A stretch of 64,000 nucleotides of DNA from UBA7803 sp040219935 (GCA_040219935.1 JAVJUA010000070.1:39351-103350), one strand, 5' to 3'. Shown: positions 48,431 through 57,801, numbered from the stretch's first letter. Translations and numbers: made by a program. Notes: generated from the sequence alone by a model not told the origin.

Positions 48431-48554
48431 GGGCAGCTCGCCTGGTCTTCGAGCGCTAAGCATCGGTCAGGTTCGGAAAAAGAAGCGTGACGTATGCACG
48501 CAACCGCACAATGGCTTTACATTCCTGAGACGCCAACCGCAACAGGCGGCGCTG

Positions 48555-49736
48555 TCAGCGCCGCAACCGGCGCCGCGCCACCACCCAGCGATGCACCTCC
48601 GACGGGCCCTCATAGATCCGCATGGCGCGCACCTGCTGGGCCATGAGCTGCAGCGGCAGCTCCTTGGTCATGCCCATGGCGCCGAACGCCTGCATGGCAT
48701 GGTCGATCACGTCGGTGGCCATCTCGGTGGCGAACACCTTGATCATGCTGGCCTCGGTGCGCACGTCGCGACCCTGATCCTGCTTCCAGGCAGCGTCCTG
48801 CACCATCAGCCGGCAGGCGTGAATGCGGGTCGCGGCGTCGGCCACCCACCACTGCACCGCCTGCCGGTCTGCCAGCAGCGCGCCGAAGGTCTGCCGCTGG
48901 TTGGCCTGCTCCACCAGCATGGCCAGCGCCCGCTCGGCCATGCCGACGCACCAGGCGCCCATCTGCAGCCGCCGCACGGTGAGCCGAAGCTGCATGGGGC
49001 CGAAGCCATCGCCCTCCCGGCCGAGCAGCGCCTCGCCCGGCACCCGGCAGTCGTCGAACACCACCTCGTAGGTGCGGTTGCCACCGATGATGGGTATCTC
49101 CCGGGCCACCTCGAACCCGGGCGTGCCCTGGTCCACCAGGAACGCCGAGATGCCGCCCCGCGACCCCTTCTCCGTGTCGGTCACGGCCATGACGATGGTG
49201 AAGGCCGCGTGTTTCACGCGGCTGATCCAGATCTTGCGGCCGTTGATCACCCAGTCGTCGGGCTGGCCTGGCTGCTGCGCCGGCACCCGCACGGCGCGCG
49301 TGCGCATGCCTGCCGGATCGGCGCCTGCACCCGGCTCGGAGATGGCGATCGCGGATACCGTCTCGCCGCGGGCATAGGGTTCCAGGTATTTGGTCCGCTG
49401 CGCCGGGGTCGCCGTGGCCAGCAGCATGTGCAGGTTCGGTGAGTCGGGCGGGAACGTGAACGGCACGACGGTGCGGCCGACGGCCTCGTTCACCGCCACC
49501 ATGGCCAGGGCCGGCAGGTTGGCGCCACCAGTTTCCTCCGGGGCGTCGAGCCCCCACAGCCCGAGCTCGCGGCAGCGCGCGTTCAGCGGTACCAGCTCGT
49601 CGTCGGTGAGCGCGCAGGGCCCGCCGGCCGCCTCCCGGGCGAGCACGGCCGGCTCCAGGGGCATCAGCTCGGTGTCGACGAAGCGCTCCACCGTGTCCGC
49701 GAGCATGCGGAACTCCTCCGGCAGCTCGAAGTTCAT
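48555..49736 (-). CDS. Acyl-CoA dehydrogenase
   Basis: FAD-dependent acyl-CoA dehydrogenase, 393 aa, three-domain fold. It has the FAD/substrate motif AIAISEPGAGADPAGMRTRA and ending RIYEGPSEVHRWVVARR, in which the Glu is at the catalytic-base position of medium-chain enzymes. It begins NFELPEEFRMLADTVERFVD. Divergent from a thiolase-like gene, so both probably serve beta-oxidation or side-chain degradation. An inverted repeat (ATACCGA/TCGGTAT) overlaps its start codon. Confidence 0.93.
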   Translation of the reverse strand: MNFELPEEFRMLADTVERFVDTELMPLEPAVLAREAAGGPCALTDDELVPLNARCRELGLWGLDAPEETGGANLPALAMVAVNEAVGRTVVPFTFPPDSPNLHMLLATATPAQRTKYLEPYARGETVSAIAISEPGAGADPAGMRTRAVRVPAQQPGQPDDWVINGRKIWISRVKHAAFTIVMAVTDTEKGSRGGISAFLVDQGTPGFEVAREIPIIGGNRTYEVVFDDCRVPGEALLGREGDGFGPMQLRLTVRRLQMGAWCVGMAERALAMLVEQANQRQTFGALLADRQAVQWWVADAATRIHACRLMVQDAAWKQDQGRDVRTEASMIKVFATEMATDVIDHAMQAFGAMGMTKELPLQLMAQQVRAMRIYEGPSEVHRWVVARRRLRR

Positions 49737-49767
49737 ACCGACCCCCTGTCCCGTTGGTTTTCGGTAT
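49735..49767. promoter_or_regulatory. Inverted repeat between acyl-CoA dehydrogenase and thiolase-like genes
   Basis: A 7-nt perfect inverted repeat ATACCGA (49735-49741) and TCGGTAT (49761-49767), spacer 19 nt, lies in the divergent gap. A -10-like TATTAT begins inside the right arm. It could be an operator for both genes; no regulator gene is adjacent. Confidence 0.35.
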
Positions 49768-49811
49768 TATGCCGCGTCCACGAATCCCGCACCGAATCAG
49801 AGGCAGACCTC

Positions 49812-51269
49812 ATGAGCGAAACACCCATCCTGGTGGGCGTCGCCCAGCTCGAGCAGCGCATCGACGACCCCAAGTCCGGCAAGGAGCCCTACGAGCTGAT
49901 GATCGACGCCGTCCGCGCGGCCGCCGAGGATGCCCGCGCGCCGGCCCTGCTCGCGCAGGCCACCTCGGTACGGGTGATCCGCGGCATCTGGCCCTATCAG
50001 AACCCGGCCAGGACCGTGGCCGAAGCGGTGGGTTGCCCGGGCGCCGAGACCGTGCTCACGCCCTACGGCGGCAACTTCGTGCAGTCGGTGGTCAACCAGA
50101 CCGCGCTGGACATCCAGAACGGCACGCACGACCTGGTGATCGTCACCGGCGCCGAGTGCGGCAACACCCAGGCCAAGGCCCGCCGCGCCGGCGTCGACCT
50201 CGACTGGCAGCCGCTGCCCGGCAAGCCGGATCGCATGATCGGTGAAGAGAAGGACATGCGTCATCAGGCCGAGAAGCAGCTGCGCATCGGCCAGCCCATT
50301 CAGATCTACCCGCTGTTCGAGAACGCGTTGCGCCACCATCGCGGCGAGTCCATCGACGATCACCTGGTGCGCATCTCCGAGCTGTGGGCGTCGTTCAGCC
50401 GGGTGGCGGCCGGCAACCCCCACGCCTGGATTCGTGAGGCCAAGACGGCCGAACAGATCCGCACCATCTCGGCGTCCAACCGGCCGGTGTCGTTCCCGTA
50501 TCCGAAGCTCATGAACTCCAACAACAACGTCGACCAGGCGGCGGCGCTGATCCTGTGCTCGGTGACCAAGGCGCGGCAGCTCGGCATTCCGGAGGATCTC
50601 TGGATCTACCCGTGGGCGGGCACCGACGCCCACGAGCACTTCTTCGTGTCCAACCGCGACAACCTGTACACCTCACCCGCCATCCGCATCGCCGGACGCC
50701 GGGCGCTGGAGCTTGCCGGCCTCACGCCGGCAGACCTCGATCTGGTGGACGTGTACAGCTGCTTTCCGGTGGCGGTGCAGATCGCGGCCGCCGAGATCGG
50801 CCTGGACACCTCGCGGCCGCTCACCATCACCGGCGGCCTGACCTTCGCCGGCGGCCCGCTCAACAACTACGTCATGCACTCCATCGCCCGCGGCGTGGAG
50901 CTGCTGCGCGAGCAGCGCGACGCCCGCTGCCTGATCACGGCCAACGGCGGCTACCTCACCAAGCACGCGTTCGGCGTCTATGCCGCCGAGCCGCCGGCGA
51001 CGCCGTTCCGGCACCAGGACGTGCAGGCCGAGGTCGACGCGACGCCAAGCCGTGACGTGGCCCTGGACTACAGCGGCAGCGCCGAGGTGGAGAGCTACAC
51101 CGTCATGTACGGCGCCGAAGGCCCGAGCATCGGCTATCTGGCCTGCCGGCTCCCCGATCAGCGCCGGGCCTGGGCCACCTGCGACGATGCCGCCGTGCTC
51201 GACGCCATGACCCGGGAGGAGTTCTGCGGGCGCCCGGTGCAGGTGGCGGACCATCGCGCGCGGTTCTGA
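49812..51269 (+). CDS. Thiolase-superfamily protein (SCP2-thiolase/acetyl-CoA acetyltransferase-like)
   Basis: Protein of 485 aa with thiolase-fold halves. The N-terminal half has LVGVAQLEQR and VNQTALDIQNGTHDLVIVTGAE; the C-terminal half has DLVDVYSCFPVAVQIAAAEIGL, GGLTFAGGPLNNYVMHSIA (His) and ANGGYLTKHAFGVY. At the site of the nucleophilic Cys of classical thiolases (the C of CASG) the sequence reads GGNFVQSVVNQ with no Cys. Condensing activity is therefore doubtful, and retro-aldol or lyase-like roles known for relatives are possible. Divergent from an acyl-CoA dehydrogenase. Confidence 0.85.
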   Translation: MSETPILVGVAQLEQRIDDPKSGKEPYELMIDAVRAAAEDARAPALLAQATSVRVIRGIWPYQNPARTVAEAVGCPGAETVLTPYGGNFVQSVVNQTALDIQNGTHDLVIVTGAECGNTQAKARRAGVDLDWQPLPGKPDRMIGEEKDMRHQAEKQLRIGQPIQIYPLFENALRHHRGESIDDHLVRISELWASFSRVAAGNPHAWIREAKTAEQIRTISASNRPVSFPYPKLMNSNNNVDQAAALILCSVTKARQLGIPEDLWIYPWAGTDAHEHFFVSNRDNLYTSPAIRIAGRRALELAGLTPADLDLVDVYSCFPVAVQIAAAEIGLDTSRPLTITGGLTFAGGPLNNYVMHSIARGVELLREQRDARCLITANGGYLTKHAFGVYAAEPPATPFRHQDVQAEVDATPSRDVALDYSGSAEVESYTVMYGAEGPSIGYLACRLPDQRRAWATCDDAAVLDAMTREEFCGRPVQVADHRARF

Positions 51270-51270
51270 C

Positions 51271-51687
51271 GTGACCGAGCCGCGGCCGGCGGCGCTGGGC
51301 TACCGGCTCGGCGCCATGCTCTACGACGGCCTGCTCATCATCGCCCTGTGGATGCTGACATTGTTCGTGCTGGTGGCGGTCGCCAACGACGCCGTGTACG
51401 GCGCCGCCGTGCGCACCATCCTGTTCCTCGAGCTGTATGGGTTCTTCATCTACTTCTGGATCAGCCGCGGCCAGACCCTGGGCATGCTGGCGTGGCGTCT
51501 GGCGCTGCGCACCGACGACGGGGCGCCGCTGACCCTGGCCCAGGCGACGCTGCGCTTCTTCGGCGCCGCCGTGTCCGCCGCCTGCTTCGGGCTCGGGTAC
51601 CTGTGGGTTCTCGTCGATCCCAAGCGGCGAAGCTGGGGAGACCGGTTGTCCGCCAGCCACATCGTGCGGCTGCCGAAAGGCCGGTGA
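51271..51687 (+). CDS. RDD family membrane protein
   Basis: Small membrane protein of 138 aa with three hydrophobic segments. The RDD signature is degenerate but visible: GYRLGAMLYDGLLIIALWML at the front, SRGQTLGMLAWRLALRTDDGAPLT in the middle, WVLVDPKRRSWGDRLSASHIVRLP at the end. The GTG start lies 1 nt after the preceding stop. In Pseudomonas-type genomes an RDD gene neighbours lptG/lptF and pepA; here the RDD gene is next to pepA without lptFG. Function of the family is uncertain. Confidence 0.87.
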   Translation: MTEPRPAALGYRLGAMLYDGLLIIALWMLTLFVLVAVANDAVYGAAVRTILFLELYGFFIYFWISRGQTLGMLAWRLALRTDDGAPLTLAQATLRFFGAAVSAACFGLGYLWVLVDPKRRSWGDRLSASHIVRLPKGR

Positions 51688-51756
51688 GCATATGCCAGGT
51701 ATTTGTATTCCTTTAGAATCTGCCGGCACCGGCGAGCAAGAGAAGCATTCCCGACC

Positions 51757-53220
51757 ATGAAATATACGACCAAGATCGGCACCCTGACCGAACTCAAGAC
51801 GCCCTGCCTCGTCAGCAGCCGGGCTCAGGCACGCCGCGTCGCCAAGGCGGCCGGCCACGGGGCCATGGTGGACGCCGCGCTGCAGGACTTCGAAGACAAG
51901 CCCGGCCGCGTGCTGTGGATCCGCCTGCCGGCAGCCAGCCCGATCGCGAGGCTGCTGGTGGCCGGCGGCGCCGATGACAAGCTCTCCGCGTCGGACTACC
52001 GCAAGATCTGCGACGCCGCCGCCCGCGCGCTGAAGGCGGTGAAGGCCAGCACCGCGCTGTGGGCCCTGGGCAGCGCCACCGTGGACGGTCAGGACCCATA
52101 CTGGCGCTACGGCGCCGGGCTGGCCGCCCTGGCCAACGCCCTGTACGCGTTCGCCGAGCACAAGACCGGCAACGACGGCAACGGCATGACCCTGCGCAGC
52201 GTGCAGGTGCACGCAGACGCCCGCGCCAAGGCCAGCGCTCAGCGCGCCGTCAAGGAGGCGAACGCGCTGCAGGCCGGCCTCGACCTGGCCCGCGATCTCG
52301 GCAACCAGCCGCCCAACGTCTGCAACCCCACCTATCTGCTGCGCGAGGCACGCAAGCTGGGACGGCTGGACAAGGTGCGGGTATCGGCGCTGGACGAGAA
52401 GCGCATGCGCGAGCTGGGCATGGGCGCCTTCATCGCGGTCTCCCAGGGCAGCGACACCCCCGGACAGATGATCATTGCCGAATACCGGGGCGGCAAGACG
52501 GGCGCCGCGCCCATCGTCCTGGTGGGCAAGGGCATCACCTTCGACACCGGCGGCATCAGCATCAAGCCGGCACCGAACATGGACGAGATGAAGTTCGACA
52601 TGTGCGGCGCCGCCACCGTGCTCGGCACCCTGCGGGCGGCCATCGAGGCCAAGCTGCCGATCAACGTCATCGCCGTGGTGGCCGCCGCCGAGAACATGCC
52701 GAGCGGCAAGGCGACCCGGCCGGGCGACATCGTCCGCACCCTGTCCGGCAAGACGGTGGAGATTCTCAACACCGATGCCGAGGGCCGGCTGGTGCTATGC
52801 GACGCGCTGACCTACGTGGAGCGCTTCAAACCCAAGGCGGTGGTGGACGTCGCCACGCTCACCGGGGCCATGATCGTAGCCCTGGGTTCTCTGGCGTCCG
52901 GCCTGTTCACCAAGGACGACGCCCTGGCCGCCGGGCTGCTGGCCGCCGGCGAGTGGAGCGGCGACCGGGCCTGGCGCATGCCGCTGTGGGACGACTATCA
53001 GGAGATGCTGAAGAGCAACTTCGCCGACGTTCCCAACATCGGCAGCCCGGGCGCGGGCTCGATCACGGCCGCCTGCTTCCTGGCCCGGTTCACGGAGAAG
53101 TATCCGTGGGCGCACATGGACATCGCCGGCAGCGGCTTCCAGGGCGGCGCCGCCAAGGGCGCTACCGGCCGGCCCGTGGGGCTGCTGTTCCGCTATCTGG
53201 TCGACCAGGCGGGCAAGTGA
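51757..53220 (+). CDS. pepA: Leucyl aminopeptidase (M17) PepA
   Basis: Cytosolic zinc/manganese aminopeptidase, 487 aa. The N-terminal macro-like domain (1-165) precedes the M17 catalytic domain with VGKGITFDTGGISIKP, MKFDMCGAATVLG and the signature NTDAEGRLVLCDAL. In some bacteria PepA also binds DNA for carAB regulation and Xer recombination. The ATG at 51757 gives the usual N-terminus. A -10-like TAGAAT lies at 51714-51719. It heads pepA-holC-hypothetical-valS. Confidence 0.96.
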   Translation: MKYTTKIGTLTELKTPCLVSSRAQARRVAKAAGHGAMVDAALQDFEDKPGRVLWIRLPAASPIARLLVAGGADDKLSASDYRKICDAAARALKAVKASTALWALGSATVDGQDPYWRYGAGLAALANALYAFAEHKTGNDGNGMTLRSVQVHADARAKASAQRAVKEANALQAGLDLARDLGNQPPNVCNPTYLLREARKLGRLDKVRVSALDEKRMRELGMGAFIAVSQGSDTPGQMIIAEYRGGKTGAAPIVLVGKGITFDTGGISIKPAPNMDEMKFDMCGAATVLGTLRAAIEAKLPINVIAVVAAAENMPSGKATRPGDIVRTLSGKTVEILNTDAEGRLVLCDALTYVERFKPKAVVDVATLTGAMIVALGSLASGLFTKDDALAAGLLAAGEWSGDRAWRMPLWDDYQEMLKSNFADVPNIGSPGAGSITAACFLARFTEKYPWAHMDIAGSGFQGGAAKGATGRPVGLLFRYLVDQAGK

Positions 53221-53651
53221 CCCGGGTGGATTTCTACGTGCTGCAGGACGTCGACCTGGGCGCCGCCAGCCGGTTCGCCTGCCGGCTGGCGGCCAAGGCG
53301 GTGACCAGCGGCCACCGGGTGCACGTTCATACGTCCGACGCCGATGCGGCGGCGGAGCTGGACGAGCTGCTGTGGCACTATCCCGAGCACCGGTTTCTGC
53401 CCCACGCTCGGGAAGACGGTGACGACGCCGGGCGGGCGCCGCTGCTGGTCGGCTGGTCGACGCCGGACCATCACGACGGCGTGCTGATCAACCTCACCGC
53501 CGAGGTGCCGCCGTTCTTCGGCCGCTTCGACCGGGTCGCCGAGATCGTGGTGGGCAAGACCCGCGATGCCGGCCGGGAACGCTACCGCTTCTACCGCGAC
53601 CGAGGCTTTCCCCTGCATCACCACGACCTGGACGACTGGGAGTCGGCATGA
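53217..53651 (+). CDS. holC: DNA polymerase III subunit chi
   Basis: Chi subunit of the clamp-loader complex; links SSB to the polymerase. Length 144 aa. It starts TRVDFYVLQDVDLGAASRFACRLAAKA with VHVHTSDADAAAELDELLW, then PDHHDGVLINLTAEVPPFFGRF and RYRFYRDRGFPLHHHDL. The start is a GTG overlapping the pepA stop (GTGA). It sits between pepA and valS as in most gammaproteobacteria. Confidence 0.95.
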   Translation: MTRVDFYVLQDVDLGAASRFACRLAAKAVTSGHRVHVHTSDADAAAELDELLWHYPEHRFLPHAREDGDDAGRAPLLVGWSTPDHHDGVLINLTAEVPPFFGRFDRVAEIVVGKTRDAGRERYRFYRDRGFPLHHHDLDDWESA

Positions 53652-54184
53652 GCAACCCGAAGCGTCCCGCCAATCCGGGCACCAGCGCGCTGCTCGGCGA
53701 CCTCGAGTCCATCCGCTCGCTGCTGCAGCCGCCCGACGGCGAGGAGCCGGAAGACGAGGTCCCCGATGACGAGGTGCCCCTGCTCGAAGACGTGGTGCAT
53801 GGCGGGGTCAGCGTCAACGAGTCGTTTCTGTCCGGCGAAGGCGACTTCACCGCCAGCGAGGACAGCTCGGGCCTGAACGAAGACCTGTTCAAGGCGCTGC
53901 TGTCCGACGACTGGCGCGACTCCGCCCGCGACCTGCTGGACCAGGCCCGGGCGGCCATCGAGCAGCACCAGAACGAGTGGACGCCGGCCCACACCGACGA
54001 GCTCAACCAGGCGCTCAAGGTGCGCATCGACGAGACCCTGCAGGCCTGGCTGCGTGATCTGGTGCAGAGCCGGATGGACGATCTGAGGGCCACGCTGCTG
54101 GCCGCCATGGAGCGGGAGATCGAAGACGTAGTCTCCGCCCGCCTGCTTGACCAGAACAGCAACGAGGATCGCCGTGGAGTCTAG
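53648..54184 (+). CDS. Conserved acidic protein between holC and valS
   Basis: Protein of 178 aa. The N-terminal half is low-complexity and acidic (LLQPPDGEEPEDEVPDDEVP) and contains ALLGDLESIRSLL. The C-terminal half is helical and probably coiled (QALKVRIDETLQAWLRDLV, ATLLAAMEREIEDVVSARLL). A gene of this type occurs at the same place in Pseudomonas, but I know no function. It overlaps holC by 4 nt and valS by 11 nt, so it is co-translated with both. Confidence 0.85.
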   Translation: MSNPKRPANPGTSALLGDLESIRSLLQPPDGEEPEDEVPDDEVPLLEDVVHGGVSVNESFLSGEGDFTASEDSSGLNEDLFKALLSDDWRDSARDLLDQARAAIEQHQNEWTPAHTDELNQALKVRIDETLQAWLRDLVQSRMDDLRATLLAAMEREIEDVVSARLLDQNSNEDRRGV

Positions 54185-56954
54185 CTTCGATCCCCACGCC
54201 ATCGAGCAGAGGCTGTACGACGAGTGGGAGCGTGCCGGCTACTTCGCGCCGACCGGCAACGGTGCCCCTTACAGCATCGTCATTCCGCCGCCCAACGTCA
54301 CCGGCAGCCTGCATATGGGCCATGCCTTCCAGCACACGCTGATGGACGCGCTGATCCGCTATCACCGCATGAAGGGCGACCGGACGCTGTGGCAGATGGG
54401 CACCGACCACGCCGGCATCGCCACGCAGATGCTGGTGGAGCGGCAGCTCAATGCCGAGGGCAAAAACCGCTACGAGATCGGCCGCGACGCCTTCACCGAG
54501 CGGGTGTGGCAGTGGAAGGCTCAATCGGGCGACAACATCTCCCGGCAGATGCGCCGCATGGGCTCGTCGCTCGACTGGAGCCGCGACCGCTTCACCATGG
54601 ACGAAGGCTTCTCCCGCGCCGTGCTGGAGGTGTTCGTACGCCTCCACGAAGAAGGCCTGATCTACCGCGGCCAGCGGCTGGTGAACTGGGACCCGGCGCT
54701 GCGTACCGTGATCTCCGACCTCGAGGTGGAGAACACCGAGGAGCAGGGCAAGCTCTGGCACTTCCGCTATCCGCTGCTGGACGGCGCCACCACGGCCGAC
54801 GGCAAGGACTATCTGGTGGTCGCCACCACCCGGCCGGAGACCATGCTGGGCGACACCGCCGTGGCCGTGCACCCGGACGACGACCGCTACCGGCACCTGG
54901 TGGGCAAGCGGGTGCGGCTGCCGCTGGCCGGCCGCGACCTGCCCATCATCGCCGACGACTACGTCGACCCCGAGTTCGGCACCGGCTGCGTCAAGATCAC
55001 GCCCGCCCACGACTTCAATGACCACGAGGTCGGCGCTCGACACGGCCTGCCGCTCATCAACATCTTCGAGCCGGACGCCACCGTCAACGGCAACGCGCCG
55101 GCGGCCTATCGCGGCCTCGATCGCTTCGAAGCCCGCAAACGCGTAGTGGACGACCTGGACGCCCAGGGCCTGCTCGACCAGGTGCAGGATCACAAGCTCA
55201 TGGTGCCGCGCGGCGACCGCTCCGGCACCGTCATCGAGCCGCTGCTCACCGACCAGTGGTTCGTCAGGATTCAGCCACTGGCAGAACCCGCCATCGCCGC
55301 CGTGGAGAACGGCGACATCGAGTTCGTGCCGAAGCAGTACGAGAACGTCTACTTCGCGTGGATGCGCAACATCCAGGACTGGGCAATCTCGCGTCAGCAG
55401 TGGTGGGGCCACCAGATTCCGGCGTGGTACGACGAGGGCGGTAGGATCTACGTCGGGATCAGCGAGGACGAGGTGCGCCGCAAGTACGGGCTCGGCGACG
55501 TCACGCTCACGCGCGACCCGGACGTCCTCGATACCTGGTTCTCATCGGCGCTGTGGACGTTCGGCACCCTGGGCTGGCCCGAGCAGACCGAGGAGCTCGA
55601 TCTCTACCACCCGACCGACGTGCTGGTCACCGGCCACGACATCATCTTCTTCTGGGTCGCCCGGATGATCATGATGACCCTGAAGTTCACCGGCGAGGTG
55701 CCATTCCGCAAGGTCTACATTCACGGCCTGGTGCGGGACGCCGAAGGCCAGAAGATGTCGAAGACCAAGGGCAACGGCCTCGACCCGCTCGACCTGGTGG
55801 ACGGCATCGGCCTCGACGCGCTGGTGGCCAAGCGTACCGATAACCTCACCCAGCCGCAGATGGCGCCGCGGATCGAGAAGCAGACGCGCAAGGACTTTCC
55901 GGACGGCATACCCTCCTACGGCGCCGACGCCCTGCGCTTCACCTTCTGCGCGCTGGCCACCACCGGCCGCGACGTGCGCTTCGATCTGAACCGCATCGAG
56001 GGCTATCGGAACTTCTGCAACAAGCTGTGGAACGCGGCCCGGTTCGTGCTGATGAACTGCGCCGAGCAAGCGTCCTTCGACACGGGCCAGCCGGTGACGC
56101 TGGGGCTCGCCGACCGCTGGATCCTGTCCCGCGCTCACGAAATGGTCAGCGCGTCGAGCCGCGCCGTCGATACCTACCGCTTCGACCTGTACGCCGCCGC
56201 GGTCTACGACTTCGCCTGGCACGAATACTGCGACTGGTACCTGGAGCTGACCAAGCCGCTGCTGTGGAACGAGGAAGCCGACCCGGCCCTGCTGCGGGGC
56301 ACCCGTCAGACCCTGCTGCGCGTGCTCGAGCTGTTGCTGCGGGCGGCGCACCCGATCATGCCGTTCATCACCGAGGCGGTGTGGCGGGAGGTGGCACCGC
56401 TGACCGGCAACCGGCAGCCGACCATCATGCTGCAGCCGTTCCCGGAGGCCGCGGAGCTCGCCGCCGATCCGGAGGCCGACGCCGCCATCGACTGGCTGAA
56501 GGGGGTGGTGGTGGGGCTGCGCAACATCCGCGGCGAAGCCGGCATCAAGCCCGGCCAGAACATCGACGTGCTGCTGCAGGGCGGCGGCGACCGCGACCGG
56601 ACTCTGGCCGTCGTGACGGAAGACCTGCTGAAGCGTCTGGCCCGGATCGACTCGGTGCGCTGGCTGGCCGACGCCGAGGAGGCGCCCGCCAACGCGCTGG
56701 CCCTGGTGGGCGAGCTCAAGGTCATGGTGCCGCTGGCCGGCCTCATCGACCTGGACGCCGAGCGCGCGCGTCTGGGCAAGGAGATCGCCCGCCGTGAGCA
56801 GGAGCTCGAGCGCCTGGCCGGCAAGCTCGGCAACCCCAACTTCGTCGACAAGGCGCCGGAAGCGGTGGTGGCGAAGGAGCGGCAGAAGCAGGCTGAAGCA
56901 CAGGCGGCATTGGCCACCCTGAAGGATCAGCTCGCCTCCATCGACAGCGCCTGA
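54174..56954 (+). CDS. valS: Valyl-tRNA synthetase
   Basis: Class I aminoacyl-tRNA synthetase, 926 aa. The HIGH-type motif is HMGH in PPPNVTGSLHMGHAFQ. A CP1 editing domain covers about residues 180-330 (VATTRPETMLGDTAVAVHP). The KMSKS-type motif is KMSKTKGN in DAEGQKMSKTKGNGLDP. An anticodon-binding domain and a C-terminal coiled coil (EIARREQELERLAGKL) follow. The GTG at 54174 has GAGG 6 nt upstream; an earlier frame start at 54147 would extend further into the preceding gene. Confidence 0.97.
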   Translation: MESSFDPHAIEQRLYDEWERAGYFAPTGNGAPYSIVIPPPNVTGSLHMGHAFQHTLMDALIRYHRMKGDRTLWQMGTDHAGIATQMLVERQLNAEGKNRYEIGRDAFTERVWQWKAQSGDNISRQMRRMGSSLDWSRDRFTMDEGFSRAVLEVFVRLHEEGLIYRGQRLVNWDPALRTVISDLEVENTEEQGKLWHFRYPLLDGATTADGKDYLVVATTRPETMLGDTAVAVHPDDDRYRHLVGKRVRLPLAGRDLPIIADDYVDPEFGTGCVKITPAHDFNDHEVGARHGLPLINIFEPDATVNGNAPAAYRGLDRFEARKRVVDDLDAQGLLDQVQDHKLMVPRGDRSGTVIEPLLTDQWFVRIQPLAEPAIAAVENGDIEFVPKQYENVYFAWMRNIQDWAISRQQWWGHQIPAWYDEGGRIYVGISEDEVRRKYGLGDVTLTRDPDVLDTWFSSALWTFGTLGWPEQTEELDLYHPTDVLVTGHDIIFFWVARMIMMTLKFTGEVPFRKVYIHGLVRDAEGQKMSKTKGNGLDPLDLVDGIGLDALVAKRTDNLTQPQMAPRIEKQTRKDFPDGIPSYGADALRFTFCALATTGRDVRFDLNRIEGYRNFCNKLWNAARFVLMNCAEQASFDTGQPVTLGLADRWILSRAHEMVSASSRAVDTYRFDLYAAAVYDFAWHEYCDWYLELTKPLLWNEEADPALLRGTRQTLLRVLELLLRAAHPIMPFITEAVWREVAPLTGNRQPTIMLQPFPEAAELAADPEADAAIDWLKGVVVGLRNIRGEAGIKPGQNIDVLLQGGGDRDRTLAVVTEDLLKRLARIDSVRWLADAEEAPANALALVGELKVMVPLAGLIDLDAERARLGKEIARREQELERLAGKLGNPNFVDKAPEAVVAKERQKQAEAQAALATLKDQLASIDSA

Positions 56955-56981
56955 GCCCGCGGCGTCGGCGGGGGCCCGGCC

Positions 56982-57782
56982 TCAGGGCCGGCAGGCGCGA
57001 AAGACGATGCGTGCGTCCTCCCACGGACGCGCCGGCCGATCCTCCAGCCCTCCGGTCACCGAGACGGAGGTGAAGCCCGCCACCCGCAGCATCAGCTCGA
57101 TCTCCGGTCGGAAGTAGAGGTTGATCCGGATGAGGCCCGTTTCGCAGGCTTCCACCCGGTCGGACGCCAGATGCCGCACCTCGATCTCGAGGGTGCTGGT
57201 CAGCGCCAGAGGATCCAGACCCGCCAGGCGCGCGCGCATCTCCAGCTCCGTCCCGTCCGCAGCGCGTCGCCGATCCGCGTGCCGCGGCCACCGCCCCGGA
57301 AGCTCGGGTCGCTCGAGCCAGAACTTCCAGGCCTCCGGGGTCTCCAGATTAGGAAGGTAGTGATCCATGAACAACGTGCCGCCCGGCTGCAGATGGGCGT
57401 GAAGACGGCGCAGCCCTTCGAGGTCCTGCTCCCGACTGCCGCCGAGGCCGAAGGCGCCGCACACCACGATGGTCCGGTAGTCGCGCGGCAGGTTCAGCTC
57501 GTGCAGCGCCTGCGGGTAGAGCGTGGCCGACAACCCTTCCGCAGCCAGCGCGCTGCGGCAGCGATCCAGCATGTCGGTGGACACGTCGGCCCCATCGACG
57601 TCAATGCCGTCGCGCCGCAGCGGCAGCAGCAGACGCCCGGTGCCGCAGCCGGCATCCAGCACCGGTGCGCCCGAGCCGGCCACGGCATGGCGAAAGAAGT
57701 CGACGTCGTCGCCACCCTGATTGAACTCCGCCCACCAGCGGGCCACGAGGCCGTGGTGCCAGGTCTGAACCTCGTGACCCAA
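56982..57782 (-). CDS. Class I SAM-dependent methyltransferase
   Basis: Protein of 266 aa with a Rossmann methyltransferase core. Motif I is PVLDAGCGTGRLLLPLRRDG, motif II is VDGADVSTDMLDRC, and the Asp/Cys-containing strand is TIVVCGAFGLGG. The C-terminal half is beta-rich (EIEVRHLASDRVEA). The start is a TTG with GGGAGG 8 nt upstream. It follows the quinone-oxidoreductase gene by 19 nt and is probably the last gene of hisH-hisF-oxidoreductase-methyltransferase. Substrate unknown. Confidence 0.85.
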   Translation of the reverse strand: MGHEVQTWHHGLVARWWAEFNQGGDDVDFFRHAVAGSGAPVLDAGCGTGRLLLPLRRDGIDVDGADVSTDMLDRCRSALAAEGLSATLYPQALHELNLPRDYRTIVVCGAFGLGGSREQDLEGLRRLHAHLQPGGTLFMDHYLPNLETPEAWKFWLERPELPGRWPRHADRRRAADGTELEMRARLAGLDPLALTSTLEIEVRHLASDRVEACETGLIRINLYFRPEIELMLRVAGFTSVSVTGGLEDRPARPWEDARIVFRACRP

Positions 57783-57801
57783 TACGGAGCCCTCCCGGCG
57801 G

